Shown: piece by piece, positions 7,627 through 16,251 of the stretch | Layout of the letters: the number at the start of each line of letters is the position of its first letter | Position numbering within the stretch: the stretch's first letter is position 1 | Assembly (NCBI RefSeq): GCF_001005725.1 | Contig: NZ_LBIC01000019.1 | Location: forward strand, 1-64,000 | From: Sphingobium chungbukense | GTDB lineage: Bacteria > Pseudomonadota > Alphaproteobacteria > Sphingomonadales > Sphingomonadaceae | Direction of reading: 5' to 3' | DNA length: 64,000 nucleotides | Translations under genes and position numbers: made by a program | The notes under the pieces: generated by a model | What the model saw: the letters and a program-made list of their open reading frames with translations, nothing else | What the model was told of the DNA's origin: nothing | The model's database searches: none

Positions 7627-8403
7627 TCAGCGCCCCTTCCAAACGCCGGGGCGCTTGTCGACAAAGGCAGTCATGCCTTCCACCTTGTCCTCGGTCGCGG
7701 TCAGGATCTGGAACAGGCGGCGTTCGGTCAATATGCCCTGGGCCAGCCCGGTTTCGAACGCCAGATTGACCATCTCCTTGTTCACCATCGCGGCCATCGG
7801 CGGCATTCCGGCGACGGTGGCGGCGGTCTTGAGCGCATCGTCCAGCAACTCGGCCACCGGAACGACCCGCGCGACCAGGCCGGCGCTTTCCGCTTCCTGC
7901 GCACCCATCATGCGGCCGGTCAGGCACATCTCCATCGCCTTCGCCTTGCCGACGGCGCGGGTCAGACGCTGCGATCCGCCCATGCCGGGCGCCACGCCCA
8001 GCTTGATTTCGGGCTGACCGAATTTCGCCGTGTCGGCGGCCAGTATGAAGTCGGCCATCATCGCCAGTTCACACCCGCCGCCCAACGCGAAGCCGGCGAC
8101 CGCCGCAAGCCAGGGCTTACGGGTGGCGACAACATTGCCCTGCCAGCCGGAAAAGAAATCCTCGAGGAAGAAATCCGCCGCTTCCTTGTCCACCATTTCC
8201 TTGATGTCGGCACCCGCGGCAAAGGCCTTTTCGCTGCCGGTGAGGACAAGGCAGCGCTGTGACGGATCAGCGTCATAGGCGGCAAAGGCGGCGCTCAGAT
8301 CCTTCAGCACCTGGGCATTCAGCGCATTCAGCGCCTGCGGACGGTTGAGCGTGACCAGCGTCACTGCATCGCGCTGTTCCACCAGGATCGTTTCATAAGC
8401 CAT
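7627..8403 (-). CDS. Enoyl-CoA hydratase
   Basis: 258 aa crotonase-fold protein. Oxyanion-hole segments are FAAGADIKEM (about 61-70) and AVAGFALGGGCELAMM (about 102-117), and the two catalytic glutamates lie in GGCELA and FGQPEIKLGV, as in true short-chain enoyl-CoA hydratases. It hydrates trans-2-enoyl-CoA in fatty-acid or amino-acid breakdown. It is separated by 89 bp from the SDR gene upstream; that gap holds a 7-bp inverted repeat (8420-8441). The thiolase and FadJ genes lie 4 kb away on the other strand. Confidence 0.92.
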   Translation of the reverse strand: MAYETILVEQRDAVTLVTLNRPQALNALNAQVLKDLSAAFAAYDADPSQRCLVLTGSEKAFAAGADIKEMVDKEAADFFLEDFFSGWQGNVVATRKPWLAAVAGFALGGGCELAMMADFILAADTAKFGQPEIKLGVAPGMGGSQRLTRAVGKAKAMEMCLTGRMMGAQEAESAGLVARVVPVAELLDDALKTAATVAGMPPMAAMVNKEMVNLAFETGLAQGILTERRLFQILTATEDKVEGMTAFVDKRPGVWKGR

Positions 8404-8492
8404 TGCCGTCTCCGTTCATTAGAGCGTTTGCGACCGCTCTATGCAGAGCAACGGTTCTTGACCAGCCCCGGCAGGCCGCATCCGCGCAGCCG

Positions 8493-9332
8493 CTACCGGC
8501 ACAGATGCATGAAGTCCCGGTCGTAACTGCGCAGATGCGCACCGCCATCGATATAAAGAGTCTGCCCCGTGACCGCTTCAGCACCCGCCAGATACAATAC
8601 CGCTTCCGCGATCTGCTCCGCCTTGGGCAGGTCCTCCAGCGGCATCATCTTGGCCAGCCGTTCCATCTGGCCGTCATCATAATCGGGGGTCGCGATGGTC
8701 AGGCCCGGCGCGACGGCATTGACCCGGATTTGCGGCGCCAGGGTTGAGGCTGACAGCCGCGTCAGGCCCGCCAGCGCCATTTTCGAAAGCGTGTAGGCCA
8801 GTTGGTCGGCATGGGGATGGTCGATGCGCTGATCGAGTATATTGACGATGCAACGGTCGCCCGTCCCCGCCGGAATGGTGGCGAACGCCTTGGTCAACAG
8901 GGCGGGGGCGGCACAATTGACTGCATAATGCCGCATCAGATCGTCGGCATTCACGCTGTCGAGCCGGTCCTGCCCGAAGATCGCCGCGCTGTTGACCAAC
9001 ACGTCGGGTGGGCGGCCAAAACGCTCCGCGACCAGCGCGACCAGTTCCTCCGCACCTTCCGGATCGGCGAAATCGACGGTGAACCCGTCCCACTCGGTCG
9101 CATGCTCTTCCAACGTCAGCGCCAGAGGGGAATCGAGCCGTGTGTCGTGGCTGCCATGGATCGCCAGCGAATAGCCCGCCCGCGCAAAGGCAGCCGAGAT
9201 GATCCCGCCCAGGCGCCGATGCCCGCCGGTGACCAGCGCCAGACGCTTTTGCGCGAGCGGCAAAGCGCCGGTTTCGGCACGCTTCTTCGCGCCGCCCAAA
9301 GGTCGATAAGAGGGAAGTTCCTCCTCGCTCAC
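8493..9332 (-). CDS. SDR oxidoreductase, probably pterin reductase (FolM-like)
   Basis: 279 aa short-chain dehydrogenase. The NADP(H) motif is VTGGHRRLGG at residues 34-43; the arginines after TGG are characteristic of pteridine and dihydromonapterin reductases, which have TGA/G-x-R/K-R. The catalytic Tyr and Lys are in YTLSKMAL, preceded by NILDQRIDHP. The C-terminal TGQTLYIDGG is typical of SDRs. Its stop region overlaps nothing, but its start (ATG 9332) overlaps the end of folE by 4 bases, so both are in one operon. That context supports a pterin role. The alternative is a generic SDR. Confidence 0.8.
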   Translation of the reverse strand: MSEEELPSYRPLGGAKKRAETGALPLAQKRLALVTGGHRRLGGIISAAFARAGYSLAIHGSHDTRLDSPLALTLEEHATEWDGFTVDFADPEGAEELVALVAERFGRPPDVLVNSAAIFGQDRLDSVNADDLMRHYAVNCAAPALLTKAFATIPAGTGDRCIVNILDQRIDHPHADQLAYTLSKMALAGLTRLSASTLAPQIRVNAVAPGLTIATPDYDDGQMERLAKMMPLEDLPKAEQIAEAVLYLAGAEAVTGQTLYIDGGAHLRSYDRDFMHLCR

Positions 9333-9937
9333 GAGCCGATCAGCTTCAACACTTCTTCGCGGCTCTTCTCATCCTCGCGGAAGACGCCGAGCATGCGGCT
9401 CGTCTTCATGACGACATTGGGCGTGCGCACGCCGCGGCCGGTCATGCAGCCATGGGTCGCCTCGATCACGACGGCCACGCCCTGGGGCTTCAGATTCTCC
9501 CAGATGCAATTGGCGACTTCGGAGGTGAGCCGTTCCTGGACCTGCAAGCGGTGGGCAAAGGCATGGAGAACGCGCGCCAGCTTCGATATGCCCACGACAT
9601 ATTCGCCCGGAAGATAGGCGATATGCGCGACGCCGACGATCGGCGCCATATGATGTTCGCAATGCGACTGGAACGGAATGTCCTTCAGCAGCACGATATC
9701 GTCATAACCGCCCACCTCATGGAAGATGCGGGAAAGATGATAGGCCGGATCGTCCTCATAGCCCCGGCAATATTCCTTCCATGCCCGCGCCACGCGTTCG
9801 GGCGTCTCCAGCAGGCCTTCGCGCCCGGGCGTATCGCCCGACCAGCGGATCAACGTCCGAATCGCTTCCGAAACGTCCTGGGGAACCGGGATCTTGACCG
9901 ACTCGCCTGCGGCTTCGGCATCGGGATCATATTCCAT
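9329..9937 (-). CDS. folE: GTP cyclohydrolase I
   Basis: 202 aa homodecameric enzyme making 7,8-dihydroneopterin triphosphate from GTP, the first step of folate synthesis. Zinc ligands are the Cys and His in FQSHCEHHMAP (about residues 88-98) and the Cys in THGCMTGRGV (about 160-169); GTP-binding QVQERLT is present. Start at MEYDPDAEA (ATG 9937), because the longer frame adds a non-family Arg-rich leader. Operon with the SDR downstream; divergent from the MocA-like gene over 152 bp in which I see no clear motif. Confidence 0.96.
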   Translation of the reverse strand: MEYDPDAEAAGESVKIPVPQDVSEAIRTLIRWSGDTPGREGLLETPERVARAWKEYCRGYEDDPAYHLSRIFHEVGGYDDIVLLKDIPFQSHCEHHMAPIVGVAHIAYLPGEYVVGISKLARVLHAFAHRLQVQERLTSEVANCIWENLKPQGVAVVIEATHGCMTGRGVRTPNVVMKTSRMLGVFREDEKSREEVLKLIGS

Positions 9938-10089
9938 GGACGGCACCACTCCTCTGTTGCTTGGGGGGCATATGGCGGCTGATGCGCGGGAAGACCAGCC
10001 CCTTCGCCGCGCTGGACACAAGATCGCCCCGGTGGCACATGCTGATCAAGCCGGACAAACCGGGTCGCCACAGTCATAAATACGGAACC

Positions 10090-10680
10090 ATGCGGACCGA
10101 ACAGATCGCCGCCGTCCTCCTTGCAGCAGGCACATCCTCCCGTTTCGGCGAGGATGACAAGCTGATGGCCGAATGGCGGGGCAAACCCGTGGCCGTCCAC
10201 GCATTGGAAACCATCGCCTCCATGATATTCGCCGAACTGGTGGCGGTGGCACGGCCCGTCGGCCAGGCGCCGTTCCTGCACCGCAGGTTGGAACGGCGCG
10301 GCTATACGATCCTGGAGAACGACCGGCCGGAAGACGGCATTTCCGGCAGTATCGTCCGGGCCGTCGAGCATGTGATGCCGCTGCGCAAATGCCGCGGCAT
10401 ATTGATCTGCCTGGCCGACATGCCCGATGTGCCGCAGACTCATTACAACCGCATCTGCCTGGCTGCGGAGGACGTCCGGTCGGTGGTCGCCAGCACGGAC
10501 GGCTTCTCCTCCTCTCCTCCGGCCTTCATCGGGCGCAAGCATTTCCCTGAATTGCTGGCCCTGCGTGGCGACCAGGGCGCTCGCGTGTTGCTGAGCCATG
10601 GCGTGCAGATCGAGACGATGGGGGCCTGCCTGCGCGACATCGACACGCCGGAAGACCTGCTGGGACCGGCTGGCGATTAG
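10090..10680 (+). CDS. MocA/MobA-like nucleotidyltransferase
   Basis: 196 aa. NTP-transferase fold with the nucleotide loop VLLAAGTSSRFGEDDKL at residues 9-25 and the metal site LADMP at about 117. This is the MocA (molybdenum cofactor cytidylyltransferase) branch. It probably adds CMP or GMP to molybdopterin, although related proteins act on other substrates. ATG 10090 begins the canonical MRTEQIAAVLLAAG. moaD and moaE are present 40 kb away, so the cell makes molybdopterin. The 3' end overlaps the convergent MFS gene by 4 bases. Confidence 0.8.
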   Translation: MRTEQIAAVLLAAGTSSRFGEDDKLMAEWRGKPVAVHALETIASMIFAELVAVARPVGQAPFLHRRLERRGYTILENDRPEDGISGSIVRAVEHVMPLRKCRGILICLADMPDVPQTHYNRICLAAEDVRSVVASTDGFSSSPPAFIGRKHFPELLALRGDQGARVLLSHGVQIETMGACLRDIDTPEDLLGPAGD

Positions 10681-12347
10681 CTGGAACGCGTGGGATCGGT
10701 CATCGGATCGCCCATCTCGCGCGGATCGGCGGAGCGGGCAAGCGGCAGGGAACCGGTCTGCCGTTCCAGCATCCGGTGGACAACCGGCGGGTTGGGACCG
10801 ACATGCAGGGCGTGAATGGCTTCGGTATTTGCCATGTCCGCCACCGTCCGGCGGCTGTTATGCCGAACATAGTCGAGCCAGGTCGACACATGATAGCGTT
10901 CCACCCATAATTCCGGATCGCCCAGGTCGCGCAGGAGGGACCAGCCATGCGCACCGTCGCGGCGGCGAATGCGTCGGCGTTCACTCATCGCGACCAGGAA
11001 AGGAACAACCGATCCGGCGGAAATGCGATATTCGATGGTGACGACGACAGGGCCGCTGCGCGGTTCGATCGGAACCACCGTTTCCGGTTCCCGCCAGCGA
11101 TTCTGGAGATCGAGATTCTCTTCGCCTGCCTGCGGCAGCGGTCGGGCATAGCCCATCACGGCCGAGACGAACTGGACGGCGGCGGCGGCATAAAGCGCGA
11201 CGACGACACCATGATCCTCCGCCAGCATGCCGAACAGCCAGGCCCCCACGGCCATGCCGCCAAAGGCGATCATCTGGTAGAGCGCGACCGCCCGCGCCAC
11301 GACCCAGCGCGGGGCGGACATCTGGACAGAGACGTTGAAGCTGGACAGGGCGATCACCCATCCCGCCCCCGCCAGCAGCAGCCCGAACAAGGCCAGGAAC
11401 AGCCAGTCGCTGACCGCCATGAGGGCCGTGCCGGCGGCCAGCGCCATCGCGGCCCCCCGTACGATGGTTTCCACCGAATAGCGTTGGCGCAACCTGCCCG
11501 TCGACAGCGCGCCCAACACCGCACCGATACCGAAGGCACCACTCAGCGCACCGAAGGTTAGCGCCGCGCCGCCCAATATGTCCCGCGCGACCAGCGGCAT
11601 CATCGCCGATACGGCGCTGGCCCCGATACCGAAGGCAGCGCTGCGCAGCAGGACGAGCTGGATGTTGGGCGACATCGCGACATAGCGAACCCCTGCCCGC
11701 ATGGCGACGCCCATGCGTTCGCGCGGGAGGAGTTGAGGCGGGCGTTCGGGACGCCAGCGGGCCAGCACGGCGACCAGGCCGATATAGCTGACCGCGTTGA
11801 TCAGGAAGGCGCTCGCCGCGCCCGCCACCGCGACGATGACGCCACCCAGCGCCGGGCCGATGCTGCGCGCCATGTTGAAGCCCATGGAATTGAGCGACAC
11901 GGCATGGGGCAAGGCGGCGCGCGGCACCATGTCGCCGACCGACGCCTGCCAGGCGGGGCCGTTGATCGCGGTCGCGCAGCCGACGAGGAAGGTGAAGGCC
12001 AGCAACGCCCAGGGCGTCACCCATCCCGCCCAGGCGAACAGGGCCAGCAATGCCGAGACGATCAGCATGAAAAGCTGGCAACAGAGCATGACCAGCCGCC
12101 GGTCGCGATTGTCCGCCACCGCCCCCGCCCAGAGCGACAGCAGCATGATCGGCAGCGTCGTCGCCGCCGGGACCAGCGCGACCATCTGGGGCGATGCCGA
12201 CAGCGAGGTCATCATCCACTGGGCACCGACCGACTGGATCAGCCCGCCGAAGTTCGAGGCGAGGCTGGCCCACCAGATCGCGCGGAAGATCGGGATCGAA
12301 AAAGGCGATGGAGCCTGGTGGGGTTCTGAGTCTGCCACGCAAGCCAT
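10677..12347 (-). CDS. MFS exporter with C-terminal soluble domain (PF05977 type)
   Basis: 556 aa from ATG 12347. Residues 20-420 form 12 hydrophobic segments with the MFS loop VADNRDRR between helices 2 and 3; this subfamily includes the enterobactin exporter EntS. The last 110 residues form a soluble, monooxygenase-like ferredoxin fold (VVVTIEYRISAGSVVPFLVAM onward) ending in VVHRMLERQ, a known feature of the family. In-frame starts further up (ATG 12413, TTG 12419) cannot be excluded, since none has a good ribosome site. The cargo is unknown. Confidence 0.85.
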   Translation of the reverse strand: MACVADSEPHQAPSPFSIPIFRAIWWASLASNFGGLIQSVGAQWMMTSLSASPQMVALVPAATTLPIMLLSLWAGAVADNRDRRLVMLCCQLFMLIVSALLALFAWAGWVTPWALLAFTFLVGCATAINGPAWQASVGDMVPRAALPHAVSLNSMGFNMARSIGPALGGVIVAVAGAASAFLINAVSYIGLVAVLARWRPERPPQLLPRERMGVAMRAGVRYVAMSPNIQLVLLRSAAFGIGASAVSAMMPLVARDILGGAALTFGALSGAFGIGAVLGALSTGRLRQRYSVETIVRGAAMALAAGTALMAVSDWLFLALFGLLLAGAGWVIALSSFNVSVQMSAPRWVVARAVALYQMIAFGGMAVGAWLFGMLAEDHGVVVALYAAAAVQFVSAVMGYARPLPQAGEENLDLQNRWREPETVVPIEPRSGPVVVTIEYRISAGSVVPFLVAMSERRRIRRRDGAHGWSLLRDLGDPELWVERYHVSTWLDYVRHNSRRTVADMANTEAIHALHVGPNPPVVHRMLERQTGSLPLARSADPREMGDPMTDPTRSS

Positions 12348-12472
12348 GAAGCGGAATTGGGTCGGAGGGTCAAATCCGCGAATCGAGAAAGAAGGCAAAA
12401 GCATGAATGTCATCGTCAATTGAACGGCGGTTTTTAGATGACGTTACGGTTGGTGGGGTTTGACGATAAGAC

Positions 12473-12500
12473 TTGCACTTTACGTAAACGTAAATACATT
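12473..12500 (+). promoter_or_regulatory. Promoter with palindromic operator in its spacer, for the thiolase/fadJ operon
   Basis: A -35-like TTGCAC (12473-12478) and a -10-like TACATT (12495-12500) are separated by exactly 16 bases, and those 16 bases are the perfect palindrome TTTACGT-AA-ACGTAAA. The layout is that of an operator bound between the promoter hexamers. The half-site resembles those of MerR-family regulators of branched-chain and fatty-acid catabolism (LiuR type) as I remember them. No regulator gene is adjacent. The thiolase starts 64 bases downstream. Confidence 0.65.
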
Positions 12501-12563
12501 TGCGAACGACATCCGGCGCTCGCACGCGGCGGGCCAAAAAGGACGGGTCTCAGAGGGAAAGCC

Positions 12564-13772
12564 ATGGAAGCCTATATTTACGACGCCGTCAGGACGCCCC
12601 GGGGCCGGGGCAAGGCCGACGGATCGCTCCACGAAATCACCCCCATCCAGCTCGCCACCCAGATGCTGGAGGCGGTGCGCGACCGGACGGAGATCGACAC
12701 CGCCGATGTCGACGACGTGATCCTGGGCTGCGTCAGTCCGGTCGGCGAACAGGGCGCGGACATCGCCCGCGTCGCGGTGCTGAACGCGGATTATGCGCAG
12801 ACCGTGCCGGGCGTGCAGGTCAACCGTTTCTGCGCGTCGGGGCTGGAGGCCGTGAACATGGCCGCCGCGAAGGTCTATTCGGGCGAAGCGGGCCTCGCCA
12901 TCGGCGGCGGCGTCGAGTCGATGAGCCGGGTGCCCATGGCATCGGACGGCGGCGCCTGGGCGATGGACCCGGCGGTCGCCTACAAGACCTATTTCGCGCC
13001 GCAGGGTATCGGCGCCGACGTGATCGCCACCAAATTCGGGATCAGCCGCGACGATGTCGACGCCTATGCCGTCGAGAGCCAGCGCCGCGCCAAGGCGGCC
13101 TGGGACGAGAAGCGCTTCGCCCGGTCGATCGTGCCGGTGAAGGATGTGATCGGCCAGGTCGTCCTCGACCATGACGAGCATATGCGGCCCGACGCGACGA
13201 TGCAGTCGCTGGCCGCGCTGAAACCCAGTTTCACGGCGCTGGGCGAGGAGATGCCGGGCTTCGATACCGTCGCCCTGCTGCGCTATCCCGAACTGGAGAA
13301 GGTCAATCACGTCCATCATGCCGGGAACAGCAGCGGCATCGTCGACGGCGCCGCCGCCGTGCTGGTCGGCAACAAGGCGATGGGCGAGAAATATGGCCTC
13401 ACGCCCCGCGCCCGGATCAGGGCCATGGCCTCCATCGGGTCCGAACCGCTGATCATGCTGACCGGGCCCGAGTTCGTCGCGGGCAAGCTGCTCAACCGCG
13501 CGGGCATGAGCAAGTCCGACATCGACCTTTGGGAACTGAACGAGGCATTCGCCAGCGTCGTGCTGCGCTACATGCAGGCGATGGACCTCGACCACAGCCA
13601 GATCAACGTCAATGGCGGCGCGATCGCCATGGGCCATCCGCTGGGCGCGACCGGGGCGATGGTGCTGGGCACGGCGCTGGACGAGCTGGAACGGTCCGGC
13701 AAGGGCACCGCGCTCATCAACCTGTGCGTCGGCGCGGGCATGGGCACCGGCATCATCATCGAGCGCGTTTGA
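12564..13772 (+). CDS. Acetyl-CoA C-acyltransferase (thiolase)
   Basis: 402 aa thiolase. Nucleophilic Cys in VNRFCASGLEAVNMAA (about residues 86-101), the second-site His in GGAIAMGHPLGATGA (about 350-365) and the final Cys in LCVGAGMGTG. It cleaves 3-ketoacyl-CoA in beta-oxidation, forming a two-gene operon with the following FadJ-type enzyme. ATG 12564 gives the family start MEAYIYDAVRTPRG after GAGGGAAAGCC; the frame is open 126 bases upstream but that part crosses the promoter and operator. Confidence 0.95.
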   Translation: MEAYIYDAVRTPRGRGKADGSLHEITPIQLATQMLEAVRDRTEIDTADVDDVILGCVSPVGEQGADIARVAVLNADYAQTVPGVQVNRFCASGLEAVNMAAAKVYSGEAGLAIGGGVESMSRVPMASDGGAWAMDPAVAYKTYFAPQGIGADVIATKFGISRDDVDAYAVESQRRAKAAWDEKRFARSIVPVKDVIGQVVLDHDEHMRPDATMQSLAALKPSFTALGEEMPGFDTVALLRYPELEKVNHVHHAGNSSGIVDGAAAVLVGNKAMGEKYGLTPRARIRAMASIGSEPLIMLTGPEFVAGKLLNRAGMSKSDIDLWELNEAFASVVLRYMQAMDLDHSQINVNGGAIAMGHPLGATGAMVLGTALDELERSGKGTALINLCVGAGMGTGIIIERV

Positions 13773-13782
13773 ACCCTATTTC

Positions 13783-13860
13783 CCGTTCGCCCTGAGCCTG
13801 TCGAAGGGCCGTTCTTTCTTCAAGAGAAGTGAAGGGCTTCGACAGGCTCAGCCCGAACGG
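13783..13860. repeat. Dispersed inverted repeat (CCGTTCG..CTGTCGAAGGGC type)
   Basis: Two imperfectly complementary arms of about 26 bases (13783-13809 and 13836-13860) built on TTCGCCCTGAGCCTGTCGAA and its complement, around a 26-base spacer. This element is abundant in sphingomonad genomes between genes. Here it is inside the thiolase-fadJ operon, 21 bases before the fadJ start, where the transcript would form a long hairpin. Confidence 0.8.
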
Positions 13861-13880
13861 AGAGTGGAAGGCAGGATTTT

Positions 13881-16058
13881 ATGCAGACCATCAACTTCGC
13901 CGTCGACGCCGACGGCATCGCCACCCTCACCATCGACGTGCCCGGCCAGTCGATGAACGTCATCGGTCCGGATTTCCTGGCCGATCTGGACGCCGCGATC
14001 ACGCGCATTTCCTCCGAGGAGGCGATCAAGGGCGCGGTCATTGCCTCGGGCAAGGACAGCGGCTTCATGGCGGGCATGGACCTGAAATATTTCGGGTCGA
14101 TGCTGGCCGCTGCTCCGGGCGAGCGCCCCTCCCCCGCCGCGATCTTCGATCAGCTTTTCGTGCTGAACCAGTTGTTCCGCAAGCTGGAAACCTGCGGCAA
14201 GCCGGTCGCCTGCGCCATCGAGGGCACCTGCGTCGGCGGCGGGTTCGAACTGGCGCTGGCCTGCCATCGCCGCTTCGTGGGCGACAGCCCCAAGACGCAG
14301 TTGGGCCTGCCGGAAATCCTGATCGGCCTGTTCCCCGGCGGCGGCGGGTCGCAGCGCCTGCCGCGCATCATGGGCGTGCAGGCGTCGCTGATGTACATGT
14401 TGCAGGGCAAGCTGTTCCGCCCGGCCGAGGCCGCGATGCTGAAGGTCGTGGACCAGGTCGTACCGCAGGGCACGGCAGTTCAGGCGGCGCGCGAGTGGGT
14501 CAAGGCCAATCCCAATGCCAATGCCCAGCCCTGGGACGTCAAGGGCTATAAGGTGCCGGGCGGCGCGGGCGGATTCAACCCCGCCTTCGTCCAGACGATG
14601 GCGGGCGCGCTGCCCATGACGCTGAAGCAGACGCAGCGGAACATGAACGCGCCGATCGCCCTGCTGTCGGCGGTCTATGAGGGCATCACCCTGCCCATGG
14701 ACCGCGCCATCCGGATCGAGAGCAAATATTTCGCCAAGGTCGCCGCCGACCCGCAGGCCAGCAACATGATCCGCAGCCTGTTCGTCAACAAGCAGGCGGC
14801 CGAACGTGGCGCAAGGCGGCCCAAGGACCAGCCCAAGGCGCCGACGAGGAAGCTCGCCATGCTGGGCGCGGGCATGATGGGCGCGGGGATAGCCACCGTG
14901 GCCGCGCAGGCGGGCATGGAGGTGGTGCTGTTCGACCGCGACCAGGCCTATGCCGAAAAGGGCAAGGCGCATGTCGAGGAGGTGCTGAAGAAGCGGCTGG
15001 GCAAGGGCATGACGCCGGAGAAGATGGCGGAAACCCTCGCCCGTGTGACGCCGACCACCGACTATGCCGCGCTCGCCGGGGCGGACTTCGTGATCGAGGC
15101 GGTGTTCGAGGATGTCGCGATCAAGGCGGAAGTCACGAAGAAGGTCGAGGAAGTGCTGGGCGCGGATACGATCTTCGGTTCCAACACCTCTACCCTGCCG
15201 ATCACCAGGCTGGCGAAGGCTTGGGGCAAGCCTGAGAATTTCATCGGCGTCCACTTCTTCTCGCCGGTCGAGAAGATGCCGCTGGTGGAGATCATCCTGG
15301 GCAAGGAAACCGGGCCTGCCGCCATCGCCAAGGCGCTGGATTTCGTCAGCCAGATCAAGAAGACGCCGATCGTCGTCAATGACTCGCGCGGCTTCTACAC
15401 CTCGCGCTGCTTCGGCACCTATGTGCAGGAAGGCGTGGAGATGGTGGCCGAGGGGATCAACCCGGCATTGATCGAAAATGCCGGAAAGCAGCTTGGCATG
15501 CCGGTGGGGCCATTGGCCGTGGGCGACGAGGTGTCCATCGAACTGGGCCACAAGATCGTCGTTGCCGCGCAGAAGGAGCTGGGCGACGCCTATGTCGCGC
15601 AGCCGTCCGACGCAGTGATGGCGAAGATGGTCGAGCTGGGCCGTTTGGGACGGAAAAGCGCCAAGGGATGGTATGATTATCCGGAAGGGCAGAAGAAGCA
15701 TCTCTGGGCCGGGCTGGAGGACATGTTCCCCCGCGCCGCCGTGCAGCCCGATGTCGATGAGGTGAAGGAGCGGCTGCTCTATCGCCAGCTCATCGAATGC
15801 GCCCGCTGTTTCGAGGAAGGCGTGCTGGAAACGCCGGAGGATGGCGATATCGGCGCGATCTTCGGCTGGGGTTTCGCGCCCTATACCGGCGGGCCGTTCA
15901 GCCATATGGACACGGCCGGCATCGGCCATGTGGTGGCGGTGCTGGAGCGGCTGGCCGAGCGGCATGGGGATCGTTTCGCCCCTACCGTCCAGTTGCAGGA
16001 CATGGCGGCGAGCGGCGCGACCTTCTATCACCCCGCTTCGTCTCGCGCGGCGGCGTGA
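13881..16058 (+). CDS. fadJ: Bifunctional enoyl-CoA hydratase / 3-hydroxyacyl-CoA dehydrogenase (FadJ/FadB alpha-subunit type)
   Basis: 725 aa, usual length. N-terminal crotonase domain (about 1-200) with IEGTCVGGGFELALAC and the Glu in GLPEILIGLFPGGGG; then an NAD-binding Rossmann domain starting LAMLGAGMMGAGIA at about residue 328, the dehydrogenase His in NFIGVHFFSPVEKMPLVEI, and two C-terminal dehydrogenase domains. With the upstream thiolase it forms the trifunctional beta-oxidation complex. Whether it is nearer FadB or FadJ cannot be settled by eye. A strong terminator follows. Confidence 0.93.
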   Translation: MQTINFAVDADGIATLTIDVPGQSMNVIGPDFLADLDAAITRISSEEAIKGAVIASGKDSGFMAGMDLKYFGSMLAAAPGERPSPAAIFDQLFVLNQLFRKLETCGKPVACAIEGTCVGGGFELALACHRRFVGDSPKTQLGLPEILIGLFPGGGGSQRLPRIMGVQASLMYMLQGKLFRPAEAAMLKVVDQVVPQGTAVQAAREWVKANPNANAQPWDVKGYKVPGGAGGFNPAFVQTMAGALPMTLKQTQRNMNAPIALLSAVYEGITLPMDRAIRIESKYFAKVAADPQASNMIRSLFVNKQAAERGARRPKDQPKAPTRKLAMLGAGMMGAGIATVAAQAGMEVVLFDRDQAYAEKGKAHVEEVLKKRLGKGMTPEKMAETLARVTPTTDYAALAGADFVIEAVFEDVAIKAEVTKKVEEVLGADTIFGSNTSTLPITRLAKAWGKPENFIGVHFFSPVEKMPLVEIILGKETGPAAIAKALDFVSQIKKTPIVVNDSRGFYTSRCFGTYVQEGVEMVAEGINPALIENAGKQLGMPVGPLAVGDEVSIELGHKIVVAAQKELGDAYVAQPSDAVMAKMVELGRLGRKSAKGWYDYPEGQKKHLWAGLEDMFPRAAVQPDVDEVKERLLYRQLIECARCFEEGVLETPEDGDIGAIFGWGFAPYTGGPFSHMDTAGIGHVVAVLERLAERHGDRFAPTVQLQDMAASGATFYHPASSRAAA

Positions 16059-16088
16059 TGGGGGTGTAAATCGTTGCATTAGTGGTTT

Positions 16089-16124
16089 AGGCCTTCCCGA
16101 ACATCTCCGGGGAGGCCTTTTTTT
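16089..16124 (+). terminator. Rho-independent terminator after the fadJ operon
   Basis: Stem AGGCCTTCCC (16089-16098) pairs with GGGGAGGCCT (16109-16118) with one wobble, a 10-base loop between, followed by seven T residues. It lies 31 bases after the fadJ stop. Confidence 0.85.
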
Positions 16125-16150
16125 ATAAGGAGCGCCTTTCGAAAAAGGGT

Positions 16151-16222
16151 AACGTGCTCCTGCGAAGGCAGGAGCCCAGTTCCGGCGTATGGACTGGACT
16201 CCTGCCTTCGCAGGAGCACGTT
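16151..16222. repeat. Dispersed hairpin repeat GTGCTCCTGCGAAGGCAGGAG, paired copy
   Basis: Two inverted copies of AACGTGCTCCTGCGAAGGCA..GGAG flank a short spacer. Each arm is itself nearly palindromic around GAAG. The same element recurs at 26029 (single copy) and 63587 (paired). It lies between the fadJ terminator and galE, starting 29 bases before... the galE start codon region. Confidence 0.9.
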
Positions 16223-16251
16223 GCGGCTAAGACAGGCAGGGCAAAATATCT

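Noticed and set aside
13848..16079. A 743-codon open frame antisense to fadJ, and similar long antisense frames at 36157-38226, 53106-55205, 56993-58918 and 59837-61738
   Set aside because: They are shadows caused by GC-rich third positions of the real genes. Their translations are rich in Arg, His, Gly and Asp and show no family motif.
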